Part shown: in pieces, positions 1-11,308 of the stretch
Layout: each line of letters opens with the position of its first letter
Position numbering within the stretch: position 1 is the stretch's first letter
DNA from: Crossaster papposus
Lineage: Eukaryota > Echinodermata > Asteroidea > Velatida > Solasteridae
DNA: 64,000 nt
Direction of reading: 5' to 3'
Assembly: GCA_037893245.1 (NCBI GenBank)
Contig: JBAIAA010000019.1
Location: forward strand, 248,001-312,000
Program-made: the position numbers and the translations under genes
Notes under the pieces: model-generated
What the model was told of the DNA's origin: nothing
What the model saw: only the letters and a program-made list of their open reading frames with translations
Databases searched by the model: none

Positions 1-244
1 CTTGTTTACCCTAACCCTTTTTTTGTATCTAAGATCTTCGAGGTTTATGCTATTTAGACCCTAATCTGTCGTTCTAGAGCAAAAACGACTCACAAATATT
101 GTTTTTTTTAGGGTAGCTAGACACTTAGGGAGACACTGAAATGTTTTCCTAAATGTCACTGTTTTCTTATTACCTAAAGACTTGCGCTAATTTGTCTCCC
201 TAAGTGCTCATTTGTGGTAATATGTGACCCACTTCACAAAAATG

Positions 245-910
245 GGTATTATGTCGCAGCAATTAAGTTATATGCATGGTTGGAAAGCTTGTAACTTTAC
301 ACCATTTGCAGATATCGAAAATATTTACTACCGAATTATTAAGAAATATCTTACTCATTTGAAAGTAAATGTTGATTCTATGCATCCAGCAAAATGATTG
401 CGCTAGATATCCTGTAATTATTCCGAAAAATATAATTTGATAATGGAAAATTCGCGATCGCCGGACGCCGGACGGCGATCCCGAAAAAAACAAAGATAAC
501 ATAAGAATAACTGCTCGACGCCGGATGAAAACAAACCGCTGTTTTCGTGCTTTTCTCGGCATCCATGATTGTAAAACTTCGGACAGGTCAGTTAACCAGT
601 TCGCGCTGGGATTATTTTAACATCGCTGAGCCGACGGGCGGGATTATTTTTAACGAAACTCGATCCGAGGCGGGTTCAGGCTGATAGTGCCGGGAAGCAC
701 ACCCACGCATTTCCCGCCTTGCGCGCTGCTGACATACATTTCCGAACTTGAACTTGGCGTGTTTATGCGTCATCTGTTTTGAATTTGTTTGCGTTTATAT
801 ACGTCATCCGGCGCGAACTAGTTAAACAATATTTACTATAAAATACAAGCCCCCAAATCTACTCATTCATGACAATTCAAGCAATTACCAATGGTGTATC
901 CTACCTTCAA
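245..910 (-). repeat. Dispersed repeat R1, interrupted by a piggyBac-like MITE
   Basis: This stretch is the reverse complement of 25185-25560, with partial copies near 57080-57180 and 61360-61470. It is cut at a TTAA by the element at 596-821, and the homology resumes at 826. It is AT-rich with no convincing ORF and is probably an old non-autonomous DNA transposon lying in the upstream intron of the peptidase gene. Positions 1-244 hold nothing I can identify. Confidence 0.7.
596..821. mobile_element. piggyBac-like MITE, copy 1
   Basis: The ends are inverted repeats (CCAGTTCGCGC at the left, GCGCGAACTAG at the right), each flanked by TTAA (592-595 and 822-825). The R1 copy near 61440 has the same flanks with a single TTAA, so it serves as the empty site. 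At 226 bp with no ORF it is non-autonomous. TTAA targeting is characteristic of piggyBac, but other superfamilies also use TTAA, so the assignment is inferred. Confidence 0.8.
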
Positions 911-1076
911 TCCCTCATGCAGTACAAAATTTCACAAAATGTGTTCCTACGAAAAAACCAAAAATCTTTGCAAAATAAATTTGATAAACGGCTAATATGA
1001 TTTGCGCAATAAACTCTACGAGTGGGTCCTGTCGTTAACGCTCGTGCTAACTTTTTTTTTTTTTTTTAACTGCTAG

Positions 1077-1144
1077 GAACCTGGGTACTTGAAGTCAGTG
1101 GGACGCCCAATCTCTACAATACGATCTACAATGCTGCTAAGAAA
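1077..1144 (+). CDS. M28B peptidase exon a
   Basis: The acceptor is a long T-run ending CTGCTAG and the donor is GTAAGG. The exon starts with two bases of a split codon and then reads [22 protein letters not shown], split here as [10 protein letters not shown] and [12 protein letters not shown], which matches the segment just after the Asp zinc ligand in FOLH1-type proteins. It ends in phase 0. This exon is too short and in the wrong context to stand out as an ORF. Confidence 0.8.
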
Positions 1145-4100
1145 GTAAGGCCTCGTTTTGTTTAAAACCCAACAGCAATTACATTAAAAGAAATGGGGTT
1201 ACGGGAAGAATAGAACTCAACGTTACTTCAGGGTTGTGTACAAAGTCGATAGAGAGTCGAGAAAATTTTCTAAGTATTTCCTTACAAAATTGCTACTGCA
1301 CTACCACACCTTTCAATACTTTTTGAAAGGAATTGAAAGGTAGAAAAAATGGGCTATGGTATACCCTATGATAAAGGTATTGGAAGTCTATCAGAAAACG
1401 GCCAGACCTTCCAAAACCTTGCGAAAGAAAATGAAAGGTGGAGCTATTGCTCAACCAAATGTCAGTACAGTTGCTATGCATACATGGTTGGACCTTTCAA
1501 AACCTTTTGAAATGTTTTGAAAGGTAGAATTACTCCCCAGCACATTATATAGAATATCTCTCACAGAAAACAGCTAAACATTTCAAAACATTTCAACTTT
1601 TATTTGGTATGGTATGCCCCTATGATAAAGGTATGGGAAGTCTATCCGAAAACGGCCAGACTTTCCAAAACCTCACACCAGTTTGTTCAGAGAGTTGTTT
1701 TACCTTTCAAAATCTTTCATAGGTTTCTTTTGTCAGACAGCTTTCTCACCTTTCTAAACCCTTTAGTCCAGGAAACTAAAAAGGTTTTGAAAGGTCTGAC
1801 AGCTCTATGGTAACTGCACGGTATATAAGAGGGTTACCGTAATTAATGAAATACCAAATTGCCTTTATACGATCCATCACTTGTTGGTCTCGTTTTTTTG
1901 TCCAAGGTAGGTGATCCTAATCCTGAAGGCAAGCGGCAGACGGTTTACGATACTTGGAAGGAACGCGATCTCAAAGGAAACACCGTGGACGGACATCCGC
2001 AGTAAGTTCACAACTCGCGGTGAAAGTTCACAACTCGCGGTGAAAGTTTTGACCAGTTAATTCGCTCCGGGATTATTGTAACATTCACCGAGCCGAGGCG
2101 CGGGATTATTTTTAACGAAACTTTTAGGTTTAGGTGATGGTATCGGGAAGCGCAGCCACGCATTTCCGGCCTTGCTCGCTGCTGACAGACATTTCCAAGA
2201 CCTTACTCGCTTCTGACAGACATTTTTTTGGGGAGAAATTGAAATAAAATGACCGTAAAATGTGATCCCTGTTCATTTTGAATGGGAAGACATCACTTTT
2301 TGCCGCACTGCATATTTTGGAGAATTAATCATTAGCAAAAGGCTTATGAAATGCAGCACAAATTATTCAACATCATGTGACTATTAAAATGTAACCAATT
2401 AAAAACAAACAGATGTGTTGTATAAAACTAAAATGTAGTCATTAAAAATATTGATAACTTAGAAACCTGAAGAAAAAAAAATGGTCTAAATTTTTTTTTT
2501 TTTTTGTCTGTAGTATTGGTACTCTGGGCTCTGGAAGTGATTATGCCCCGTTCCTTCAGATTGTTGGAATATCGGCTGCGGATTTTACCTACACTTATAA
2601 TCAGGTATAGTATATCTAAGCTATAGTCTGGTTCCCTGACTTGGCAATCCCGAGTCGTAGCTCAGATAAACGCTAGTGCGATAAAGGATCATGACAAACT
2701 GTTGGCAATTAAAGCATTAAAACAAATTATGCTGCAAAATTTAACCAGTTCGCGCCGAGATTATTTTAACATCCCCGAGCCGACGCGCGGGATTATTTTT
2801 AACAAAACTCGATCCGAGGCGGGTTCAGGCCGATAGTACCGGGAAGCACACCTACGCATTTCCGGCCTTGCTCGCTGCTGACGGACATTTCCGGCCTTGT
2901 TGTGGCGGGTTTATACGTCATCCGTTTTGAATTTTGGGAAAACTTTGCGTTTATTTATGTCATTCGGCGCGAACTGGTTAAATAAATTTTGGATTCAAAA
3001 ACAGCAACTTATTGCCTTAAATGGTGATTTTAGGCATTTCCTCAGATGTTGATTTTTGCAACTGCGATCCAAAGTCCAACAGACAATTTGTTTTTTTACT
3101 TTACAACCAATTTACTCCCGGAAACACTCGACCATCGTAAGAATTCACGAACTTACACGAGAAAACTAAGGGCATTTTAACAAGTTCGTGTTGGATGACG
3201 TATATACACTCACAGTTTTTTTCCGAGATTTTAAACAGATGGCGGATAAACATATAAGTTGGAAAGAATAAAAATAGTTATATATATGGTTGGGAAGTCC
3301 AGGATATAAGCTTTCATTTGGTACATAGTACAGCTCCATAGCCCCTCCCCGTTCCGGTGATATGACGTTTTTGCAAATTAATAGCTTCCATGGAATTCAA
3401 ATTACACAGCTGAGAAAACAGGCTTTGAAGTTCAGAAAACACAACAGGCTTCGAAACACAACAAAACTAAGACAATACATTGGAACCATGCATTCTTAAA
3501 AGTTTAGTTTTTTTCACTTTATTGATCGAAATCTAGCTTTTTGTTCATTAAATCTGAAACTTTGGATTTTAAAGATAGCATTGAAGACACAAAAATGTAA
3601 AATAAATTGTTGACAAACGATTTTACCCCCACAACTTTAACAGGCCATTACATAAATGCATTGCACGACTAATATCACTGTTTCTGAGTGGGTCACATAT
3701 TTATTCCTGTATTAGTTTAGCCTAGAGACTTCTTCTTATGTTCATTCTGAAAACAGAATGAGATTCCAATCTCTGGCTACCCGATGTACCACTCGGTCTA
3801 TGAGACGTTCCAACTAGTCAAACTCTACTACGACCCCGAGTTCGCCTATCACCGCGCCATCACGCAGCTCTTATCCGAAGTCGCGCGCAGTCTGGCCGAG
3901 TCTGTTCTTCTGCCCATGGACGTGTCCATGTACGCGGAGAACGTCAAGGAATACTACGTGAGCCTCCGCGAAGGCCCCGTGGGTCAACGGATGATTGTCG
4001 AAGGCATCAAGTTTGGTAAGTAGAACAGACATATGTACTAACCCTATGGATCTAGTGACGGACAGAAACAATGGGGACTGTTTAAAACTGCTGGGCGAAT

Positions 4101-7100
4101 CAAATAATTGGTTGTGATGTTCTAAGCTCATGCGTCATGAAGTTGCAGTAAGAACGACTTCTTTTGAGGCGCTGAAACATTGTACTTGCCCCGGCAAAAC
4201 AATATTTCAACACGACATTTGTGACCCGCTCCATCGTAATCAGGAAAAAGTCTTGAAATGACTTTTTGAGATATGCACATGGTGAGAGAGGGAATTTCAT
4301 TAGCTTTCTAATGATACCCATCAGAAGTGTGTATCTGTTAAGGTTAATGAGTTATGGTCTGATGAAGATGACAGGTGTATATTTATTTGCCGAATCCACA
4401 TTCAGAGAAAAACAGCTTTGAAATAAACAAAATTGACCAAAATCATACGGACAGCGCACACAAAACGTCTTTATTTTCATCTTTATTGAACGTTTTTACA
4501 TACAAGACATTAATGACAATAATCTGTGATAACTACACTTCCTAAAAATACAATGTTTAGAAAATCGACTTGGTCACGATTTTCACCCATGCGTTCACTT
4601 CAACGGCCGATTGCGTAAAACGGCCCCAGCGACTTATTCCTGATTACGATGGAGCGGGTCACATTTTTTGTTTATTTATATCATAACAGTAATTGCGTAT
4701 TTGGGGTATCTTTGTAATCGCTATTTTTATCGTACAGTGGTGACAAAAGTGACAGAATCGCAAACTTTTCCATTCACAACAACATTTTTGTTGTTTGGCA
4801 TTTTCGGCATCCTGAGCCACGCAGCGCTTTTATGAGCTTTCTACTAATAGCGCTCAAACCCCTGCGGACATTCGGCAAGATCTGTGGTTATTAGCGCAAA
4901 GATTCATGCGCCCAATCAGAGCCTCCGTTACAAACAGACCAAGGCCGTTTTTCAAACCCTGCTTTGGATCAGTCTCCGGCTACAGCCTATTGCAAAACTG
5001 TATGAATGAAGCCTGAGACGAAGACAAAGCTGGGGTTCGAAAAACAGCCAAAGGCATGCGAACCAACGCGCATTTCTATCGGTCCATTCGCTTGGACATC
5101 TGAGGTGTTCTCACAAATGTTCATCCTCCCACGTAAAAATTAAAATTAATCGAAAAAATTGTAGAAATTAACGTACAGAACGTGAAATTAAAGCTTTGCT
5201 GTTATATATTATACAGAATAAGAAACATAAAAGACTGAAAAGCTACGTAAACGCCAATAAAATTAAGTATAGTGGTAGAAATTGTCATTTTACCAGGGGT
5301 GGACGTTCATATCATGTATTGGTCAACTTGTTTAATGATTGCTGCGAAAGTCCGCAGGGTTTGAGGGCCACAATTCAAAAGCCTGTTAAACTCTGCGTGG
5401 CTCAGGATGATTTTCGGGGAATAGTTGGTCCCCACTGCACTATGCCATGCAAATTTTGCTTTTAATAACCAGCATGACCAACCGCGGTATGCTGGTCGGG
5501 AACCAACTAGCGCGACCAATTGGAGTTTAGTCGAACTATGGTTAACTATGTCCTTGATACGTCCTTATTTGCCAAAATGAAGACCTATATGTGACCAAGT
5601 CGCGCTTTGCATTTATGTGTAATGGCCTGTTAAAGTTAATATGGTCAAGTTTTGTATCAAAATCTGATTTTCATTTTTTGTCCTAAATGACATCTTCAAT
5701 ATTTAAAGTTTCAGATTTAAGTAGCAAAAAAGCTGGAATTTGATAAATAAAGTGAAACGAAACCTTTTAAGAGTGCATGGCTCCAATGTATTGTCTTAGT
5801 TTTGTTGCGTTTCGAAGCCTGTTTTCTCAGTTGTGTATTTTGAATTCCAGGCAACCATTAATATGCAAAAACGTCATATCACCGGAACGGGAGGGGCTAT
5901 GGAGCTGTACTATGTACCAAATGAAAGCTTATATCCTGGACTTTTTAATCATGTTTATAACTCTATTTTTTGTTTTTGCAAAAGTGCGGATTTTAGTACC
6001 TTTCATAACTGTCTTGTTTGTTCAGTCATTCATGGAAATGACATAATGAACCTTACCATTGGACAGAGGGCATTCTACCCCTTCAACAGACGTTTGTATT
6101 TTTCAGAAACATTCAGTAGTTTTGCAATAATATGAATTTGAAAAAATGGGAGTGACAAAAGGAAGTGTTTAGCAATCGAAGACATAATGCGCCTAAATTG
6201 TGTCATCGTTTCATATTTTAATTTGCAGATGACATGCAGTTGGCTGTGAATAATCTGACGGAGGCCGCCAACAAATTTACGGCCAAAGTGGAATCGGTCG
6301 ACAAAACTGAGTGAGTTTACACACTCTAAAAACACCTCGGTATAGTCAAAGGGATCGTATACGTTTGGTAATTACTCAAAAAATTAATGGCAATAAAAAC
6401 TTACTTTTTAGAGGTAAGACGTACAGCAACTTTGGATAGTATAATTCATTTTTGGAAACTTTTCACTTTGAAGTACTGCAGTTATGAAAAGAAGATATCA
6501 CTTTTTATCCCCAAAAATTTGAATCTGAGAAACGTTACTGCAGTGACGTTTCTCAGATTGTGTATTTTAATGCAGGTTATTCTTCCTGCGTGGATACATA
6601 ACCGCTCCAGATTTTCGGCAATAACTCAAAATCGCTACCACCTTTTGAAATGAAATTTTTACAGGTTAGTTTTATGGTATATATCTATAACTATATAGGA
6701 TTGTAACAAACAGTGGGTTCTAATTACCAAACGTGTACGATCTCTTTATCCCAGAATGTGATTTTGGAAATCTGTTGTTGAAATCACATCCTGCTATGGA
6801 CCGTGTCCGCTATTTGAATTCAAATTCGCATCCTGCCTATTCCTAGTGCGAGAGACTCGCTCTTTCTAGCTTTTCACTCTTTTACATTTGAGACCTTTCA
6901 TCACAAAATGAGCGTAAAGTCGCAAGGAGTGATTTCCCAGTACGCCCAGTCAAAGTCAAAATTTGAAGGGGTGGTCGATTTTGAGATTATATTTTTTTTA
7001 AAGACTAAATCCCCAACAATCAATTCCCAATTTTTTAGGACGATCAGATAAAAACAAAATTAGTTTTTGAGACAATTTTGACTATGCCTTTCTATGCCTT

Positions 7101-10100
7101 TCACACAATTTCTCGCAAGAAATGCCCGTTTTCTCATAATCTCTGTATTAAGAGCGCTCGTCTGTAAATATCGACCAAGTCGCGAAATCCAAATTTTTTC
7201 GAAATCCTCCAAACTTTGCCAAATTGTTACCCTAGTGGATAAATAAGCACTGTGTAAATTTAACTTCGATCCGATAAATATTTTAGGAGAACGAGGACCT
7301 AGTTGAATTATCCGACTGACTGCCGCTTCTGAGGCAAATTTTAGGCCATTCTACCACACATCAAAACTCGCTAAAAATCGCGTAGTTGCGCTTGCCTTTC
7401 AAAATAAAACAGGTTTCTACTTAAAGATAAGACATTCCTTGGCAGTCCGAGTGAAGTTTCAAACACGTAGGAGCAAGATAGAATATTTGACAGATTTTTA
7501 AATATTTTCAATTTTCTAACAGTTATTTCGAAGGTCAAATTTGATGGCTAATATCTCCCCGTTCGACGCGGAAATCGGCTATTTTTAAAATCCTATACGC
7601 GAGAATAGTTCTTATAGTCGGTATTTGTGAAAAAATATTTTTGGGCCGGGCAAAATAATACCTTTGAGAAGGCTAATTACGAGCGCTGCTGGAAGTCAAT
7701 TTGTGACACTTTCCAGACACCGGCGATCACGTACTCGTGACGCTGAAAATCACCAGAAAGCGAATACTTGCACCAAAAATCACAACCAAATCAATCAAAA
7801 CACATTTATTGTGGCTCTGTATAACTTACAATTTGAGTAGTCCTCGTCGATATGAGTTTCCAGCTGAAAATTGTACAGGAATTTGTCCATCTAACGACTC
7901 CTATGACACTCAATGACAGGGCAAACAACATCAAATCATGCAAACTCGGCGCGAACAGGCTGAAATTTCCATCAATACTGGCTCGTGCTTGAAATTTCTG
8001 GACCACTTTCAGTTTAAATAGTGCTTCAAAGGCAATATATTCTGTTTCCATCTTGTTTCGAGGCAGCTAAAACAGAAACTAAGGCTATACAAAACATGCG
8101 CGGCAGACCGAGCAAAACCAGGAGGTCAAATGACAATATGTGACAAGTGGAAAGCGTGACCAATCATTTGATTTTTTAAGGTGGGTGGGTGGGTGGGGGG
8201 GGGGTGTTTCTCTAAAAAAAGTTTTAAGATCTTTTTCGTAAAAATACAGAGGATTTTGTAGCAAATTTGCTCTGCAGGATTTTTTTTTTTAATCTTCCAA
8301 CCCCCACCTCCCCCTCTCAGAAGTCAAATGGTCCGTCCCTAAGCCCAACGGTTGGACTTGTACAAACCAAGCGCACGCTGCTAGTTCACATACTCGACTC
8401 TAGATAAACTATTCATACTTATGATTGTACTCGAATAGAATTTTCCTTAGGAAATAACCATGCAGTGAGCTTCGCAACTCCTTAGACTCTTAAATATGAA
8501 CAATATATTGTCTGAAAATCGAAAACCTTAGCGTATCTAATTTATCTAATCAGGAGTCCAGAACTAATCTAAAAAAGAATAACAATGCATCATTTTTGCT
8601 CTAATTGTTACCTAAATAGAATCCAATGACTTTCCAGTTTCGCCCACTTCAAAGAACTTGCACTCTTGTGATCCATATGTCGTAGTCCTCAGTGCATTGT
8701 GGGAGCAAGTGCTTTCGTTAAAATACATCCAAATTCCCGCACCTAAAAGTCTTTGGGTTCAAAGCATGCTGAAACTTGAACCTCAAAACCCCCAATGGGC
8801 TTTAGGTGCGGGCGTTCTGCTCTAAAATTTAACGAACGCACTAGCTTCCATAATGCACTGCGGGCTACGACACATGAATCACCAGATTTTGACCAGAGTG
8901 CAGCCAGTTTTTGAAATAGGTGCATACAGAGATAACTAGGTTTACGCGGTGTCTGGAAAGTGTCACAAATTGACTTCCAGCAGCGCTCGTAATTAGCCTT
9001 CTCAAAGGTATTATTTTGCCCGGCCCAAAAATATTTTTTCACAAATACCGACTATAAGAACTATTCTCGCGTATAGGATTTTAAAAATAGCCGATTTCCG
9101 CGTCGAACGGGGAGATATTAGCCATCAAATTTGACCTTCGAAATAACTGTTAGAAAATTGAAAATATTTAAAAATCTGTCAAATATTCTATCTTGCTCCT
9201 ACGTGTTTGAAACTTCACTCGGACTGCCAAGGAATGTCTTATCTTTAAGTAGAAACCTGTTTTATTTTGAATGGCAAGCGCAACTACGCGATTTTTAGCG
9301 AGTTTTGATGTGTGGTAGAATAGCCTAAAATTTGCCTCAGAAGCGGCAGTCAGTCGGATAATTCAACTAGGTCCTCGTTCTCCTAAAATATTTATCGGAT
9401 CGAAGTTAAATTTACACAGTGCTTATTTATCCACTAGGGTAACAATTTGGCAAAGTTTGGAGGATTTCGAAAAAATTTGGATTTCGCGACTTGGTCGATA
9501 TTTACAGACGAGCGCTCTTAAGACTCCAGACTAAAAAATAAAAATAAAAAAATAGTGAGTATCAAACCTCCAAGTGTTATATACCATTGGAAAGCTCTGT
9601 TTCCACAGAATTGAGAATTGATTTCACCTACTTTACGCTCATTTTGTGATGACAGGTCACATTTAAAGAATATTAATCTTTTTCAGCGTTCTGATGGTGC
9701 GTATGCTGAACGATCAGATGACCCTGTTCGAACGAGCATTCAGCGACCCACAGGGGCTTCCAGACCGTCCATTTGTCAGGTAAGCTCCTCGTCTTTGCCA
9801 AAGACAAACTGCATTTGACCCTAAAGACACGATTTATATTCTCATCAGCTCCCTCGATCACGCAGTGGTCTTTGCAAATTGCTTAAATGGGCGTGACCTT
9901 TTCATGCAAATTTGACTATTCGAATATAGGCATAGCATCTTCACGCAGTCAACTACCATTCAGCGGTCGTGATGGCCTGCGTTGCTAGTAAGTTGAGCAA
10001 TGACGGGCTCCACGTCAATTACGATTTGCTGGTAAAATAGGTCATTTTCAGTCGCTACGCCATATCTTACGCCACCTAAATCGACTGCGCATTAGCTAGG

Positions 10101-10597
10101 CCATAATTTGTTGCGTAAGCCGCGGACTCGCGCACTGTCAAACTTTTGTGAAACTATCGTAAGCGAAATGTTGCGCTGCAAACAAAAGTGGCGCAGCTTA
10201 CGCAATATATTGTGCCGCAAGGGGGCTTACGCCATTGCGTAATATTTCGTGATATCGGCTGTTCGTCTCACAATGCGACTTGGATCAAATCGCAGGACAT
10301 ATCGACTACTACCTTTGACCAGACCTAGTCGCTGACAGAAGTGGTCCTAGTGGGACTGGGCTCTTAAATACCGTTATAAACTTGTGCCGAATCAATTTCA
10401 TTCTATCCAGGCACATTATCTTCGCTCCCAGTAGCAGAGACAACTACGCGAGCGATAAATTTCCGGGCATCGTCGACGCTATGTTCGACATCGACAACAA
10501 CCCGGATCCGGAAAAGTGGAACTTCGTCGAGAAGCAACTGTCAATCGTCGTGTACACCATCCAATCAGCGGCCAGCGTTCTGATGGAGGTGGCCTAA
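1077..10597 (+). CDS. Glutamate carboxypeptidase II / NAALADase-like M28B metallopeptidase, 3' seven exons
   Basis: Seven exons (1077-1144, 1907-2001, 2514-2604, 3757-4015, 6229-6310, 9687-9779, 10411-10597) join in consistent splice phases and give the C-terminal part of an M28B peptidase, corresponding to roughly residues 455-750 of human FOLH1. Landmarks are [44 protein letters not shown] (containing the zinc-ligand His equivalent to His553), the helical dimerisation domain, [10 protein letters not shown], and APSSRDNY ... [12 protein letters not shown] near the C-terminus. The family is normally a type II membrane ectopeptidase that removes C-terminal acidic residues. The N-terminal anchor, protease-associated domain and most zinc ligands lie upstream of the window. 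Residues that hold acidic substrates in FOLH1 are not kept (the Arg534/Arg536 and Lys699 positions), so substrate preference may differ. The long introns are packed with transposons. Confidence 0.9.
1236..1810. repeat. Internally repetitive intron segment (TTTCAAAACCTTT motifs)
   Basis: A roughly 70-bp block (about 1356-1427) recurs as 1607-1677, both containing GAAAACGGCCAGAC. Short inverted motifs of the type CCTTTCAAAACCTTTTGAAAGG are scattered throughout. The first 60 bases (1236-1295) match 14657-14725. Probably a decayed transposon; short ORFs here are not believable. Confidence 0.55.
1907..2001 (+). CDS. M28B peptidase exon b
   Basis: The acceptor is TTTTTTTGTCCAAG and the donor GTAAGT. 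It reads [20 protein letters not shown] and onward to VDGHP, matching the GKSLYESW region of FOLH1. It starts in phase 0 and ends in phase 2, fitting its neighbours. Confidence 0.82.
2054..2235. mobile_element. Degenerate piggyBac-like MITE, copy 3
   Basis: It resembles the copies at 596-821 and 2745-2977 (GGGATTATT...TAAC, GCATTTCCGGCCTTGCTCGC) but the left end is altered to CCAGTTAATTCGCTCCG and the right end is missing. Confidence 0.6.
2514..2604 (+). CDS. M28B peptidase exon c
   Basis: The acceptor is a T-run ending TCTGTAG and the donor GTATAG. It encodes [20 protein letters not shown] followed by [10 protein letters not shown]. The LGSG(S/N)D motif is conserved in M28B enzymes. The two arginines of the FOLH1 arginine patch (534 and 536) align with Asp and Thr here. 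Confidence 0.87.
2745..2977. mobile_element. piggyBac-like MITE, copy 2
   Basis: It has perfect inverted ends (CCAGTTCGCGCCGA and TCGGCGCGAACTGG) flanked on both sides by TTAA (2741-2744 and 2978-2981). It is 233 bp, non-coding, and the same family as 596-821. Confidence 0.85.
3255..3712 (-). repeat. Left arm of an inverted repeat pair around exon d
   Basis: About 400 bp here are the diverged reverse complement of 5585-5980 (for example GGAGCTGTACTATGTACCAA there against its complement near 3325). The two copies flank exon d. The outer edge reads GTGGGTCAC, similar to the GTGACC termini of MITEs elsewhere in the window. Confidence 0.75.
3757..4015 (+). CDS. M28B peptidase exon d, with catalytic-site His motif
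   Basis: The acceptor is CTGAAAACAG; an alternative AG six bases on keeps the same frame. The donor is GTAAG. The exon encodes [13 protein letters not shown], in which the His is a zinc ligand in the family, then [20 protein letters not shown] and [18 protein letters not shown], the first helices of the C-terminal dimerisation domain. It ends in phase 1. It is GC-richer than the flanking introns, as expected for coding sequence. Confidence 0.92.
4221..4662. mobile_element. MITE with perfect 26-bp terminal inverted repeats (GTGACC family)
   Basis: The ends GTGACCCGCTCCATCGTAAT and ATTACGATGGAGCGGGTCAC are perfect inverted repeats, extending six bases further inward. ATTT precedes (4217-4220) and follows (4663-4666), giving a 4-bp target duplication. 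It is 442 bp with no ORF. The intron between 4667 and 5584 shows nothing else I can name. Confidence 0.85.
5585..5980 (+). repeat. Right arm of the inverted repeat pair around exon d
   Basis: This is the partner of 3255-3712 in inverted orientation. Divergence between the arms suggests two independent insertions of one family, or an old inverted duplication. No coding potential. Confidence 0.75.
6229..6310 (+). CDS. M28B peptidase exon e
   Basis: The acceptor is TTTAATTTGCAG and the donor GTGAGT. It encodes [20 protein letters not shown] then VESVDKT, matching the SLFSAVKNFTEIASKF helix of FOLH1. It starts in phase 1 and ends in phase 2. A 400-bp MITE begins 37 bases after the donor. Confidence 0.88.
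6348..6747. mobile_element. MITE with a 38-bp central palindrome
   Basis: The ends are imperfect inverted repeats of about 28 bp, both containing ACGTTTGGTAATTA. At the exact centre (6522-6559) is a near-perfect 38-bp palindrome with CTGCAG in the middle. It is 400 bp; no target duplication could be identified. Confidence 0.7.
7152..9517. mobile_element. 2.4-kb TTAA-flanked element with 571-bp terminal inverted repeats
   Basis: Bases 7152-7722 and 8947-9517 are near-identical reverse complements, 571 bp each. Both outer ends (GAGCGCTCGTCTG / CAGACGAGCGCTC) abut TTAA (7148-7151 and 9518-9521). The 1.2-kb centre has no transposase and contains a second nested inverted repeat (8658-8913). The TTAA target suggests piggyBac-like mobilisation. 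The 81-codon ORF at 7806-8051 on the minus strand looks random. Confidence 0.85.
8658..8913. repeat. Hairpin nested in the centre of the TTAA element
   Basis: Two arms of about 100 bp (around 8658-8745 and 8805-8913) are imperfect reverse complements, sharing TGTCGTAG and CCCGCACCTAAA. It may be an independent MITE inserted into the larger element. Confidence 0.6.
9687..9779 (+). CDS. M28B peptidase exon f
   Basis: The acceptor is ATCTTTTTCAG and the donor GTAAGC. It encodes [20 protein letters not shown] and [10 protein letters not shown], nearly collinear with the [26 protein letters not shown] region of the family. It starts and ends in phase 2. Confidence 0.92.
10411..10597 (+). CDS. M28B peptidase terminal exon g
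   Basis: The acceptor is TTCTATCCAG. The exon encodes [20 protein letters not shown], then [20 protein letters not shown], and ends [15 protein letters not shown] with stop TAA at 10595-10597. The loop corresponds to the glutarate-sensor loop of FOLH1: its Tyr is kept, but the Lys699 position is Asn. Ending just after LMEVA matches the C-terminus of the family. Confidence 0.93.
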
Positions 10598-10598
10598 A

Positions 10599-10604
10599 AA
10601 TAAA
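10599..10604 (+). other. Possible polyadenylation signals of the peptidase gene
   Basis: AATAAA lies two bases after the stop codon, which would give an unusually short 3' UTR. Two overlapping AATAAA hexamers at 11140-11155 are an alternative with a 3' UTR of about 560 nt. The stretch 10605-11300 is otherwise AT-rich with no ORF I believe. Confidence 0.4.
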
Positions 10605-11308
10605 AGATCCATATGTAAATAATTTTGAATGAAAAAAACAAATTACCACCGGTTATGCCAGGAGTGCCTTCTATAGTCCCATGAACACTCTCTGCATGTG
10701 ACCTGTTCCAACGGAACTCAGACAAAGTTGCCCAATGTGTTATATTACAATGTACTCGTGAAGTCATTTCGTGGTGGATTTTACCATTTTGAGGTTTGGG
10801 GTTTTTCTGAATCGCAAACTATTAATCTACAATCTCCCCAAATTTGAACATGATTTGTCAACCGGAAGTGTGTTTTTTGTTGATTTTGTAAAACAATTGT
10901 GTATAGAAATAATACACTTTTCTGAACTTCAAAGCTGTTTATCTCATGTTTATGTTGTCTGGGTTTTATCACTGCATTACATAATTAAGTTCAGAATCTT
11001 TTCTTTTTAGAGTTTCGTTTTTAGTATATTTTTGTTGGTCTTGAACATTACAAACTTTAGATTTTGTTTATGTTATTCAAAACATTCCAGCTAAAATTGC
11101 AGTCACTATTTTAACACTATTTGTCCAATAACAAAATTAATAAAACAAAATAAAACAAAAGGCAATTTACTTAAACATTTTTTGATTGGCTGCATGAGCC
11201 TGTTTTCTGTTTTTTATATTTTACACAGTGCATTATTTAGGTTTATAAAGGTTTGTTCATTCTGAAGCAACATATTCTGAAGCTTCTTATGAAGCAACAT
11301 ATGGGACG

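Noticed and set aside
7806-8051. 81-codon minus-strand ORF in the centre of the TTAA element as a transposase remnant
   Set aside because: No catalytic motif or similarity to piggyBac proteins; length is within chance for this composition.
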